A stretch of DNA of 64,000 nt from FEN-1219 sp036563665 (GCA_036563665.1 DATCLY010000063.1:19464-83463), one strand, 5' to 3'. Positions 7,111 through 18,305 are shown, numbered from the stretch's first letter. Program-made: numbers and translations. Notes: generated by a model not told the origin, from the sequence alone.

Positions 7111-9222
7111 CTATCCCGCGGGGGACTTGCGCACGCGATCCACCACGGGCCGCCCCGTCACGGGATGGGGCAGCTCGAACGGCACCGCGTACACGGACGG
7201 AAACATCGGGAAGCGCAGCGTCGGCGGGCGGTCCGGCGGGTAACGGTCGCTCGGGCCGGGGACGCGTCCCGTTGAGCTGCGGATCCAACCGCCGTCGTAC
7301 GCTGCCGTCCACGTGTTGTAGGCGTGAACCTCGGCGTACTTCCACACGCCATCCTCTTTCACCGCCTCGTTCTCGTACACGGCGGCGCCCATCGAGGCGC
7401 GGTTGCCGAACGAGAGCTGCTGCATCATGCGCGAGCGGATCCTGGCGCTCCGGCCGTCCGGTGCCACTTCGATGACCGGCTGCATCTTGATGTGGTTGCC
7501 GAGCCGCCCTTCGACGGGGCCCTCGTCCCCGAAGATGTTGAACAGCATGCCGCGCACGCGGCCGCGCCCCACGTACTTGCCGCGCTGCGCGAGCTCCATC
7601 GTGCCGTGCTCGGCGAAGAGCTGCGCGAGGTCGCTCCACAGGTTCTTGTCGAGATAGTAGCCGTAGGCGTTCTCGAGGTTCTCGAGCTCGTGGTAATCCT
7701 TCACGCGTTGCACGAGCCGCTCGGCTTCTGCGAGCAGCTCCTCGGGCTCCGCGCCGTTTCGCGACGGCGGCGGATCGTCGCCCGTCACCGGTGCGAGCAC
7801 GGCCGCGATGGCCCGGTCCGACGGGCGCCCCGGGCCGCTCGGGTAGCGCGGCGCTTCGCCGCTGACCGGATTGCGGTAGTGATAGGGGGGAATGTGCGCC
7901 TTCGGGTAGATCTCGTAGACGTCCGTGGGCGGCCGGTCGGGCGGCAGAGCGGCGCTCGCCGTCGGCGCCGGCTTCGCATCGGCACCCCACCCCTTGTCGT
8001 AGTCCGAGATGAACGTGGGGAAGTAGCGTAGCGACTTGATCTTCCAGACGCCGTCTTCCTTCACGTACGTGTTCTCGTAGATCCCCTCGCTCCACTCGCC
8101 GTGGCTCTGATACATGCCGGTCATGTTGAACGAGCGGCTGCGCGACTTCGCGGTGCGGCCGTCGGGTGCCACGCTCACGACGATCTGCAGCTGCACGTGG
8201 TCGTTGAGCTCGCCGTCCGCGAGCCCCTGCGGGCCCAGGAGGTTCAGGAACTCGCGCACGCGGCGCTTGCCGACGTAAACCCCGCGCAAGCCCATCTCGA
8301 TGGTGCCGTCGTCCGCGAAGAGATCGGCCACTTCGTCCCAGAGCCGGCGGTCGAAGTAGTAGCCGAAGGTCTTCTGGACGTTCTCGATCCGTTGCTCGTC
8401 GTCGAGCAGCGTGGCCCGATGCAGCAGCGACGCGGCGCGCTCCCGCGCCTCGCGCCGCGAGACACGTGCCGGCGGCTCGGCATCGCCGCCTTCATGGGCA
8501 GCCGCCGTCTGCCAGACGTGTCCCCCGGCGGGCGTGCCGGGATTTTCGTAGTGGAACGGCGCGACGCACGCGGCCGGAAAACCTTCGCAGGGCATGCTCC
8601 GCTCGCGGTCCGCGGGGTGCGCCAGGTGGCGCTTGCCCCCCTCTCCCCCTTCCCGCGTCCGCTCGGGAGCCACCCAGCCGGTCGCGTACGGCGCGCCGAA
8701 ACCTGCGTGATAGTCGAGCGTCTTGATCTTCCAGGTCGCTCCTTCCTTGACGTACGTCATCTCGTAGACGCCTTCGGCCCACGCCGCTCCGCCGCCTAAG
8801 CGGCCGAACATGGCGAACGCGCGCCAGCGCCCCTTGGCCGTCCGTCCCCCGGGGTCGAGATGGACGACGGGCTGGATGTTCATGTGGTTGTACAGGCGGC
8901 CGTCACCCAGGCCGATTTCCCCCAGCTCGCCGCCGCCCACGTTCATATAAAGGTGCCGCCGGATGCTGTCCTTGCCGATGAAGACTCCGGCCGGGTAGTT
9001 CGCCACCGCGTCGTCGGCGAAGAGGTCCGCGACGTCCTCCCACATGCCCTTGTCGACGTAGTAGCCGTAGGCGCGCTGCAGCCGCTTGAGCGCGCTCACG
9101 TCCTCGGCGCGCCGCACCTCCCCCTCGAGCCGCTCGAGGCGTTCCGCGAGCGACTCCTGCGCCTGCGCCGCCCAGGCGATCGCGATCGCCAGCACTGCGG
9201 CAAGCGAGATCCGAAGCGGCAT
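7111..9222 (-). CDS. Secreted protein with three SnoaL/NTF2-like domains
   Basis: The 703-residue product has a signal peptide (MPLRISLAAVLAIAIAWAAQA) and three repeats of a SnoaL-like cone domain, at about residues 25-165, 240-400 and 490-650. Each repeat contains the same block: xYGYY/xFGYYxD, then DVADLFADD or an equivalent, then a VYVGKxxVRxxL helix. Each is followed by a proline-rich tail (PPDRPPT..., PPYHYRNPVSG). Single SnoaL-like domains occur in steroid or polyketide isomerases and in many uncharacterised proteins; catalytic residues cannot be assigned here. The ATG at 9222 has a GGAGGGGG site. The gene follows the amidohydrolase on the same strand after 174 bases, so the two may work on the same compound. 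Confidence 0.8.
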   Translation of the reverse strand: MPLRISLAAVLAIAIAWAAQAQESLAERLERLEGEVRRAEDVSALKRLQRAYGYYVDKGMWEDVADLFADDAVANYPAGVFIGKDSIRRHLYMNVGGGELGEIGLGDGRLYNHMNIQPVVHLDPGGRTAKGRWRAFAMFGRLGGGAAWAEGVYEMTYVKEGATWKIKTLDYHAGFGAPYATGWVAPERTREGGEGGKRHLAHPADRERSMPCEGFPAACVAPFHYENPGTPAGGHVWQTAAAHEGGDAEPPARVSRREARERAASLLHRATLLDDEQRIENVQKTFGYYFDRRLWDEVADLFADDGTIEMGLRGVYVGKRRVREFLNLLGPQGLADGELNDHVQLQIVVSVAPDGRTAKSRSRSFNMTGMYQSHGEWSEGIYENTYVKEDGVWKIKSLRYFPTFISDYDKGWGADAKPAPTASAALPPDRPPTDVYEIYPKAHIPPYHYRNPVSGEAPRYPSGPGRPSDRAIAAVLAPVTGDDPPPSRNGAEPEELLAEAERLVQRVKDYHELENLENAYGYYLDKNLWSDLAQLFAEHGTMELAQRGKYVGRGRVRGMLFNIFGDEGPVEGRLGNHIKMQPVIEVAPDGRSARIRSRMMQQLSFGNRASMGAAVYENEAVKEDGVWKYAEVHAYNTWTAAYDGGWIRSSTGRVPGPSDRYPPDRPPTLRFPMFPSVYAVPFELPHPVTGRPVVDRVRKSPAG

Positions 9223-9396
9223 TGACGTGCCCCCTCCCTTCGTGCGCACGAGTCTGCCCCAAGCTTTGCGGCTCCACAACACCGCCGCGTTCGCCGCCTC
9301 GTCGGCTGGAGCGCGAACGGCCGCCCGGCGCTCGTCCGGAACACGCGCTGCAGCGTGCATCGATTCGCGGTTATCGCCGCGTTCTCCGCCGCAGGC

Positions 9397-10524
9397 TCAC
9401 GACGCGCGCGTAAGATTGAATACGCGCTCGGCGTTCGTCTGGAAGAACTTCTTCTTGTCCTCGTAGGAGATGGGCAGCGCGTCCATGGCGTGCACCTCCT
9501 CGATGTCGTACTGATACGGATAATCCATCGCGTACAGGACGCGATCCACACCGAGCACCTGCTGCGCGAACAGCACCATCGGCGCCCAGGCGACGCCGCT
9601 GTTGGTGATGTAGACGTTGCGGCGCATGTAGTAGCTCGGCGGCTCCTTCGCCCGCTGGTCCGGCCGCCGCACGGGGTGCGTCCGGTCGAGACGGTAGAGG
9701 TTGTACGGGATGCCCTCGCCGCCGTGGCCGATCACGAGCTTCGCGTTGGGGAAGCGGTCGAACACGCCCGCGTTGATGATCGCCTGCGTGTGGAACGCCA
9801 CTTCCACGCCGAAGCCCAGATCGCCGCGCAGCAGGTCGTAGTCGATGAACGGCTTCACCATCTCCGGCGACGGCTCGCGCGGATGAATGTAGATGGGCAC
9901 GTCGTTCGCCTCGGCCGCCTCGAAGATCTCCCAGTACTTCGGCTCGGCCAGGTACTCGCCCTTGGTGTGGGAGTTCACGATCACGCCTTTCAGCCCGAGG
10001 CGCTGGATGCCCCGCTCGATCTCGAGCGCCGCGCGCCGCGGGTCCTGCGGCGCGATGGCCACGCAGCCGGCATAGCGATCGGGATGGTTGCGGCACGCCT
10101 CGGCGAGCTGATCGTTCGTGTCGCGCGCGAGCGCGGTGCCGGTCTCCGCATCGAACACCTGCACGCCCGGTGCCGTGAGCATGAGGATCTGCATGTCGAT
10201 GCCGGCGGCGTCCATGGCGGCCAGGCGGTTCTCGCCCAAGTCCATGAGCCGTGCCGTGAAGCCGGTGTTGCCCGTGGGATCCAGGTTGCGCCAGAGGGCC
10301 ACGAAGCCGAGCTCGTCCGCAGGTTTGGCGTCGAGCACCCGCTTCCATTCGCGGAAGAGCTCCGCCGTGCCCCAGGCCTCCTCGGCCGCGATGCGCTTGT
10401 AAGGCGCGGGGCCCACGTTCGGCATGCGCCGCTGCATCCGGGCCTGCCCCGCCGCCCGGCCGGCCGCGAGCGTCGCACCCAAGGCGCCGGCCAGCTTCAA
10501 GAAGGATCGTCGGCTGGCGTTCAT
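9397..10524 (-). CDS. Tat-exported amidohydrolase family 2 protein (decarboxylase-like)
   Basis: The 375-residue protein begins with a twin-arginine signal (SRRSFLK at 4-10, then LAGALGATLAAGRAAGQA). The mature part is an amidohydrolase-2 TIM barrel of the gamma-resorcylate/5-carboxyvanillate decarboxylase kind: RIAAEEAWG at the first strand (metal-ligand region), VPIYIHPREPS, VIGHGGEGIPYN and AMDYPYQYD carry the family His and Asp residues. Such enzymes use a divalent metal to decarboxylate or hydrolyse aromatic or lactone substrates. Export by Tat fits a metal-loaded folded enzyme. It lies 14 bases downstream of a TonB-dependent receptor gene, so receptor and enzyme are probably co-transcribed. 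Confidence 0.85.
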   Translation of the reverse strand: MNASRRSFLKLAGALGATLAAGRAAGQARMQRRMPNVGPAPYKRIAAEEAWGTAELFREWKRVLDAKPADELGFVALWRNLDPTGNTGFTARLMDLGENRLAAMDAAGIDMQILMLTAPGVQVFDAETGTALARDTNDQLAEACRNHPDRYAGCVAIAPQDPRRAALEIERGIQRLGLKGVIVNSHTKGEYLAEPKYWEIFEAAEANDVPIYIHPREPSPEMVKPFIDYDLLRGDLGFGVEVAFHTQAIINAGVFDRFPNAKLVIGHGGEGIPYNLYRLDRTHPVRRPDQRAKEPPSYYMRRNVYITNSGVAWAPMVLFAQQVLGVDRVLYAMDYPYQYDIEEVHAMDALPISYEDKKKFFQTNAERVFNLTRAS

Positions 10525-10538
10525 CGTGCCGCTCCGTC

Positions 10539-13193
<2,655 letters not shown>

Positions 13194-13518
13194 GGACTCC
13201 CCCTTGTGTGCCCGCATGGGCGGGTCGTTGTTGTTGCCGGCGCCGCAGGGCACGTCGGGCTCGAGATTCCGGAGGGAGTCCGAGCATGGGCCGCTTCCGT
13301 ACCCCCTGTTGGAAGCGAGAGCCCGACATCTCTGACCGTGCGAATCGAGTGTAGCGGTGGGCCGCGAGATTCGCCACAAGCGCAAACGACCGGAGCGATT
13401 GCGGGTCGCACTCCGCCGCAACCTCGTTTGCACGCCGGTGCTGGACGGTTCCGGGACGACCCAGTTAATGTCATCAGCTGCCGACCGTGCAGCGGACCGA
13501 CGCCAACGAGGGGGACTC
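13194..13518. other. Upstream region of the TonB-dependent receptor
   Basis: I see no gene of its own in this stretch. On the minus strand a TACACT (13348-13353) could be a -10 element for the receptor gene, but a well-spaced -35 is lacking. On the plus strand it leads into the short cytochrome-tail-like ORF that starts at 13519. Confidence 0.35.
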
Positions 13519-13623
13519 GTGACGAGCGGCGGAAACGAGCCGGCGGCTCGGCGGGGCATGTGGAGCGGGGAGGAAATCTACGACATCGCGACCTACATTC
13601 TCGAAGAGCTCGCCGCGGAGTAA
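13519..13623 (+). pseudogene. Short ORF resembling the C-terminal end of a cytochrome c domain
   Basis: From the GTG at 13519, with GAGGGGG just upstream, 34 residues are encoded and end WSGEEIYDIATYILEELAAE. This closely resembles the last helix of class I cytochrome c domains such as those fused to PQQ dehydrogenases, but there is no CxxCH haem site in this ORF, and none was found in any plus-strand frame back to 13200. It is most likely a gene relic; a genuine 34-residue peptide cannot be excluded because a ribosome site and a hairpin flank it. Confidence 0.4.
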
Positions 13624-13645
13624 GCCGCGCCGCGCGCCGCGCGGC
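13624..13645 (+). terminator. GC-rich hairpin after the short ORF
   Basis: GCCGCGC (13624-13630) and GCGCGGC (13639-13645) pair over seven bases with an eight-base loop, directly after the TAA and followed by TTGTT. The T-tract is weak. It may be a terminator of the vanished cytochrome-type gene, and it abuts the TTG start of the hydrolase. Confidence 0.35.
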
Positions 13646-14521
13646 TTGTTCCGGTCCGAACTCGGCAGAAAGCTCGTGCATCATCGCTACCTGTCGATGC
13701 TGCACGACGCGCCGGTGCACTGCGAGCACCTCCGTCTCCCCACCCGCCAGGGGGAGACGTTCGTGGTCGCGGCGGGGCCGGCCGAGGCGCCGCCCGTCGT
13801 GCTGTTCCACGGCGGCGGCACGACCTCTGCCATGTGGCTGCGCGGCATCGGTGTCTGGAGCGCGACGCGGCGCATCTACGCGGTCGACATCATCGGCGAG
13901 CCGGGCCTGAGCGCGCCGTCGCGTCCACGGCTCACGTCCGACGCCCACGCGCTGTGGCTCGACGACGTCTGGCGCGGCCTGTCGCTGTCCAAGGCGTCCG
14001 CGGTCGCCGCCTCGCTCGGCGGCTGGATGGCGCTCGACTACGCCATCCGGCGGCCGGCCAACGTGGAGCGGCTGGCGCTGCTCGCGCCGATCGGCATCGG
14101 CCGCCAACGCCTCGGCACTTTCTACAAGGTGCTGCCGCTGCTCTACATGGGGCGCTGGGGCCGGCGGAAGATGCTCGACATCGTCATGGGCTTCGACCCG
14201 AAAGAGGCCGCCTCGCCGGAGGGTCAACGGCTCATCGAGCTCGCGGATCTCGTCCTGCAGCACTTCAAGTTCCGCAACCGGCCGATGCCGCTCTTCACGG
14301 ACGAGCGATTGCGCCGGCTCACGATGCCCGTGCTCGTCGTGCTGGGCGGGCGGGACGCCGCGGTCGACAGCGAGCAGACGCGGCGGCGGCTCGCGAGCTG
14401 CCTCCCGCACGCGGAGGTGCACTATCTGCCGGAGGCGGGGCACGCCCTCACGGACCAGACGGCCTTGATCGCCGAGTTTCTCGCGCGGCCGCCGAGCGCC
14501 CAACCGACGGGCGGCGGCTGA
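13646..14521 (+). CDS. Alpha/beta hydrolase
   Basis: This is a 291-residue alpha/beta-hydrolase-fold enzyme. It has the oxyanion segment VVLFHGGGTTSAMW, the nucleophile elbow AASLGGW (catalytic Ser), the acid region VLGGRDAAVD and the catalytic His in EAGHALTD. The TTG at 13646 gives the N-terminus FRSELGRKLVHHRY, which matches the beginning of this hydrolase subfamily; GTG at 13676 and ATG at 13697 are shorter alternatives. There is no signal peptide, so it is cytoplasmic. The substrate (ester, lactone, C-C bond) is not predictable. It lies divergently from the TonB receptor cluster. Confidence 0.82.
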   Translation: MFRSELGRKLVHHRYLSMLHDAPVHCEHLRLPTRQGETFVVAAGPAEAPPVVLFHGGGTTSAMWLRGIGVWSATRRIYAVDIIGEPGLSAPSRPRLTSDAHALWLDDVWRGLSLSKASAVAASLGGWMALDYAIRRPANVERLALLAPIGIGRQRLGTFYKVLPLLYMGRWGRRKMLDIVMGFDPKEAASPEGQRLIELADLVLQHFKFRNRPMPLFTDERLRRLTMPVLVVLGGRDAAVDSEQTRRRLASCLPHAEVHYLPEAGHALTDQTALIAEFLARPPSAQPTGGG

Positions 14522-14557
14522 GCGCCGCATGCGCGACCACCCGGAGAGACGCATGGG

Positions 14558-16423
14558 GTGACGAACGGCGGAGCGCGCGGGCGGCGGCCGCTGCTTCTGG
14601 TCGCGGCGCTGCTCGCGCTCGCGAGCTGCGACGTCCGCGCGCAGCCGCCGGACGGCGCGCAAGCGTCCCAGCCGCCGTCGTCGTCCCGTTGGCGACGCCC
14701 CCAGCCCTCCCGCGTCGTCGTCGTGGCGGACGTGCATGGCGCGTACGACGAGCTCGTCGGCGTGCTGCGCGCCACCGGGATCGTCGATGCCTCGCTCGCG
14801 TGGAGCGGCGGCGACGCCGTGCTCGTGAGCCTGGGCGACCTGCTCGACCGCGGATACGCATCGCGTCGCGTGATGGATCTCCTCATGCGGCTCGAGCGCG
14901 AGGCGGCCGCTGCCGGCGGCAGCGTGTATGTGCTGCTCGGCAATCACGAGGCCATGAACCTGCTCGGGGATTTGCGCTACGTGTCGGCCGCCGAGTACGC
15001 CGCCTTCGCGGCCGAGGAGCCGCCAGCGGTCCGTGCCGCGGAGTACGAGCGCTACGTCGCCACGCTGCCCGCAGGCACCGCCGATGCGGACGCGCGGGCC
15101 GCCTTCGAGCGCCTCTATCCGCCCGGCTTCTTCGGCCATCGGAGGGCGTTCGCGCCGGACGGCACCTACGGCGCCTGGCTGCTGTCGCTGCCGGCCATCG
15201 TCGTGATCGGCGACACCGCGTTCGTGCACGGCGGCCTCTCTGGCGTGCCGATCGGCGAGAGCCTCGACGACATCAACCGGCGCCTGGCCGAACGGCTTCG
15301 GCGCTACCTCGACGTGCGCGCAGAGCTCGCCGCGGCCGGCGTGCTGCCGCCGGAAGACCCGCGCCGCGACCTCGAGATCGCGGCCGCCGCGGCAGACGCG
15401 GCCGCCCCGGGGTCGCGCGCCCCAGCGGACGACGCGGAGCGCGACGTCGACGCCCTGCTCGACGAGCTCCTCGCCGCGAGCCGTGCGCCCGAGCTCGATT
15501 CATCCGGGCCGCTCTGGTATCGCGGCTCCGTGTACTGCAACCCGCTGCTCGAGCGGCCGGTGCTCGACGCCGCGCTCGAGCGGCTCCAGGCCGAGCGCGT
15601 GGTGGTGGGCCACACGCCCACCGGCGATCGCCGCGCGCGGGCGCTGCACGACGGGCGCCTCGTGATGCTCGATACGGGCATGCTCGTCGACTACTACCGC
15701 GGCCGGCCGGCCGCGCTGGTGCTGCAGGGCGGCCGCGCGACCGTGCAGTACCTCGCGCCCGACGAGCTGCTGCCGCTCGAGCGAGGCCCCATCGAGGACC
15801 ACGGCCTCACGGAAGAAGAGATCGTCGCGGTGCTCGCGCAGGGCGCCGTGGAGACGCGCGACGGCGCCGAGGACCGCGCGGTCGTGCGGCTCGGCGACGA
15901 CGCGCTTCCCGCGCGCATCTACACGCGTCGCGCCGCGGACCTGGAGCTCGCGGCGCACGCACTCGATCGGCTCCTCGGCCTCGGCGTCGTGCCGCCCACC
16001 GTCGCGCGCGAGCTCGACGGGCGCACGATCGCGCTGCAGCTCGAGTACGGCGACGCCGTCACGGAAGCAGAGCGCGTAACGGGCGGCGCCGCGTTCGAGC
16101 CGTGGTGCCCCATCGAGCCCCAGGCGGACCTGATGTACGCGTTCGACGCGTTGATCCACAACGCGGGGCGAGCGCGCGACAACGTGCTCTGGCGACGCGA
16201 CGGCCCGCGGCTCAAGCTCGTGCAGCACGACCGCGCGTTCGGCACCGAGCGCCGCGTGCGCTTGCCCGAAGGGCGCGAGCCGCAGCCCGAGCTGCTACGC
16301 GCGCTCGCCGCGCTCGACGCGGCCCGCGTGCGCGAGGCGCTCCGCGAGCGGCTCGATCGCGGGCAGATCGACGCCCTGCTCGCGCGCCGGCAGGCCTTGC
16401 TCGCGGCGTTCGCCGGCCGCTGA
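14558..16423 (+). CDS. Lipoprotein fusing a metallophosphatase with an atypical-kinase-like C-terminus
   Basis: The 621-residue product starts at a GTG and has a lipoprotein-type signal (LLLVAALLALASC). Residues about 50-390 form a calcineurin-like phosphoesterase: VVADVHG, SLGDLLDRG, LLGNHEAMN, and later FVHGGLSG and VVVGHTPTGD, which supply the Asp/His/Asn ligands of a di-metal centre. The last 170 residues look like the C-lobe of PI3K/HipA-type kinases: LDRLLGLGVVPPTVARELDG, then FDALIHNAGRARDNVLW and HDRAFG. The catalytic loop usually reads NxDRH; here it is NAGRA, so kinase activity is doubtful. Function is unknown. I am confident about the phosphatase and less so about the kinase-like part. 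Confidence 0.8.
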   Translation: MTNGGARGRRPLLLVAALLALASCDVRAQPPDGAQASQPPSSSRWRRPQPSRVVVVADVHGAYDELVGVLRATGIVDASLAWSGGDAVLVSLGDLLDRGYASRRVMDLLMRLEREAAAAGGSVYVLLGNHEAMNLLGDLRYVSAAEYAAFAAEEPPAVRAAEYERYVATLPAGTADADARAAFERLYPPGFFGHRRAFAPDGTYGAWLLSLPAIVVIGDTAFVHGGLSGVPIGESLDDINRRLAERLRRYLDVRAELAAAGVLPPEDPRRDLEIAAAAADAAAPGSRAPADDAERDVDALLDELLAASRAPELDSSGPLWYRGSVYCNPLLERPVLDAALERLQAERVVVGHTPTGDRRARALHDGRLVMLDTGMLVDYYRGRPAALVLQGGRATVQYLAPDELLPLERGPIEDHGLTEEEIVAVLAQGAVETRDGAEDRAVVRLGDDALPARIYTRRAADLELAAHALDRLLGLGVVPPTVARELDGRTIALQLEYGDAVTEAERVTGGAAFEPWCPIEPQADLMYAFDALIHNAGRARDNVLWRRDGPRLKLVQHDRAFGTERRVRLPEGREPQPELLRALAALDAARVREALRERLDRGQIDALLARRQALLAAFAGR

Positions 16424-16615
16424 CCAGGCGCCGCAGGTCGCCCGCCCTTTCCTCACGAATCCGCAGAAATCCGCGGAAAAGCATTCCGCAAAGATCTCGT
16501 TCCGCTCAGGTCCGGCCGCCGCCGTTTGCCGACACTGTGCACGAGGCGGAGGCAACGAGACGACGCGAGCTCCGCCGAGACGCGGATCGACAACTCGAAA
16601 ACCTGGAGAGCGGCG

Positions 16616-16768
16616 ATGAACAAGACGACTCACAACCAGACCGAGCAGCGTAAGCAGCGACGGTTCGGCGGCATCGGCGAGATCGTGTTCCACCTGGCGC
16701 TCGTAGCGGCCGTGATCGGCGTGCTGGTCGAGCGGGCCGCGTACCTGAGCGGTGGGACGATCGTTTGA
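16616..16768 (+). CDS. Small single-pass membrane protein
   Basis: From the ATG at 16616 (GGAGAG about seven bases upstream) 50 residues are encoded. A polar, basic N-terminus (MNKTTHNQTEQRKQRRFGG) is followed by one hydrophobic segment (IVFHLALVAAVIGVLV, residues 28-43) and a short tail. I do not recognise the family. By the positive-inside rule the N-terminus should stay in the cytoplasm. It stands alone, 192 bases after the phosphatase fusion gene. Confidence 0.5.
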   Translation: MNKTTHNQTEQRKQRRFGGIGEIVFHLALVAAVIGVLVERAAYLSGGTIV

Positions 16769-16907
16769 TGCGGACGCACCTTCGGCCGGCGCTCGCGCGG
16801 AAAGGCCGCGGTTGCACTCGAACGCTACGCGAGCGACGAAGGCCCGACGTCGATCGCCGGGCGGCACGAGGCAACCGCGGCCGCCTCGTGCCCGGACGCG
16901 CCAGCAA

Positions 16908-17819
16908 TCATCGGGGCGTGCCGCGCGGCGCGCCCACCGCCACGTTGTCCGGCCGGCTGGCCTCGCGCTCGGCCAGAAGCTCGGGATCTTCGACGATGCG
17001 GCACTTGATCACGGGCTCGTCCGGATTGGCCGCGTAGCTCGGCGGGTGCACGGCTCCGGGTACCTCCTGGCACTCCGGCCGCCCGGTCGCGTTGAGCGGC
17101 TTGATGTACGGGAAGAAGTCCACGTCCTCGCCTTCTTCCCCGCAGAGCGAGATGCCGAACAGCCCGCCCCCGCCGAGGAGCGCCTCGCAGAGCTCGCTGA
17201 CGGTGCGGCCCGCTCGCGTGCGCGCCTGAGAGGACGGACGCAGCACCGAGCGGCCGGAACCCGACGGCCGGTCGAACACGCTCGGCCGCTCCGGCTCCGC
17301 CTCCTCGGGCGGCACCGCGTCCGGGATTTCCTCGAACGAGAACGTGTAGATCTCGCCCTCCCGCTCGCGCTGCTCGCGCAGCTCCTCGATGGCCCGGCGC
17401 CGTTCCGCTTCCCAGTCGATCGCGCGCCGCGGCGGCCGCGTGGCAGGCTCGCGCGGAGCCTCCTCCGGCGCCGCCGGCCGGGGCGCGGGTGCCTCCTCCA
17501 CCTCGACGGGCGGCTCGGTCGGAGGCGGTGGCGCCGGTTCCACGACGGGGGCCTCGGTCTCGGGCGAGGGCGGCGGCTCGACCGGCTCGTCGAGGGGCTC
17601 GGGTGCGGCCGGCGGCGGAACCGCAGGCGCCCAGTCGCGCAGCCACACGACGGTCGGTGTCACACGGGGCGTGCGCGCCTCGGGCTCCGCCGGCCAATGC
17701 ACGCGGCTCACGACGAGGAGCAACGCCGCGTGGATCGCGATCGATGCGCCAAGCGCGACCCGACTGTTCAGCCGAAGGAACGCTCGCTGCGCGGGTGCAG
17801 ACGGGCCGCTCGGCGCCAT
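16908..17819 (-). CDS. Proline-rich membrane-anchored protein, TonB-like N-terminus
   Basis: A 303-residue protein with one transmembrane segment (ASIAIHAALLLVVSRVHW, residues 25-42), then about 90 residues of Pro/Glu-rich sequence, as in TonB or TolA-type periplasmic spanners. The C-terminal third does not contain the TonB C-terminal domain; instead it has LCEALLGGGGLFGISLCGEEG and two more cysteines (PECQE, IKCRI). It therefore resembles an energy transducer only in architecture. Neighbouring TonB-dependent receptors make a link tempting but unproven. No family name can be given. Confidence 0.65.
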   Translation of the reverse strand: MAPSGPSAPAQRAFLRLNSRVALGASIAIHAALLLVVSRVHWPAEPEARTPRVTPTVVWLRDWAPAVPPPAAPEPLDEPVEPPPSPETEAPVVEPAPPPPTEPPVEVEEAPAPRPAAPEEAPREPATRPPRRAIDWEAERRRAIEELREQREREGEIYTFSFEEIPDAVPPEEAEPERPSVFDRPSGSGRSVLRPSSQARTRAGRTVSELCEALLGGGGLFGISLCGEEGEDVDFFPYIKPLNATGRPECQEVPGAVHPPSYAANPDEPVIKCRIVEDPELLAEREASRPDNVAVGAPRGTPR

Positions 17820-17910
17820 GCGCGCACTCGAAGTCCTTTTGTCGTTCCAGTCAAGTTACGACCGGTGGCGAGCCGGGAAGGTTCGGGAAGGATCGCGGCG
17901 CCCGAGCCGA

Positions 17911-17937
17911 GGTCGCGGCTGGAAAGCCGCGCCCATC
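17911..17937. repeat. REP-like half element
   Basis: GGTCGCGGCTGGAAAGCCGC followed by GCCCATC is a short palindrome (stem GCGGCT/AGCCGC, loop GGAA at 17915-17930). It matches the right arm of the larger inverted repeats at 49111-49182 and 55126-55196. It lies in the 213-base gap between the small Tat protein gene and the proline-rich protein gene. Confidence 0.5.
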
Positions 17938-18032
17938 GGGCCATCGGGTGCAGCGGCCGCCGCTCGGGGCGACTTTCGTTCCGCGGCGCGAGGATCGCCG
18001 CTGACGCCCGGCGGGCGGAACGAGGCGCGCCC

Positions 18033-18305
18033 TCAGACGACGAAGCCCCGATCCGCGGGCGCGACGGCGAGCAACGCCGGCGCGCCCGCCCGCGGGGCGA
18101 TCGGCTCCGCGGGTCGCGGGTAGCCCGTCCACTGGTCGTCGATCGTCCAGTCGGCCGCGCCGTCCGCCGGGCGGGCCCCGTGCGCGGACGCACCGAGCGG
18201 CAAGGCGGCCGCACCGACCGCCGCCGCCACGCCGCCGATGAACTCGCGGCGCGTCAGCGCCGCGCATGCGTCCGCCACCGCGCGGTGCAGCGGTTTCTCG
18301 TTCAT
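18033..18305 (-). CDS. Small Tat-exported protein coupled to carotenoid oxygenase
   Basis: The 90-residue protein carries a twin-arginine signal (LTRREFIGGVAAAVGAAALPLGASA). The mature part is only about 45 residues, including WTIDDQWTGYPRP. Its ATG overlaps the stop of the carotenoid-oxygenase gene by four bases, so the two are translated together. Such a short mature chain with a Tat signal suggests either a maturation or targeting partner of an exported enzyme, or a shortened remnant of a larger Tat protein. I do not recognise the family. Confidence 0.65.
   Translation of the reverse strand: MNEKPLHRAVADACAALTRREFIGGVAAAVGAAALPLGASAHGARPADGAADWTIDDQWTGYPRPAEPIAPRAGAPALLAVAPADRGFVV

Noticed and set aside
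16908..17819. Calling the proline-rich protein TonB
   Set aside because: The C-terminal TonB domain is not visible; only the architecture is similar.
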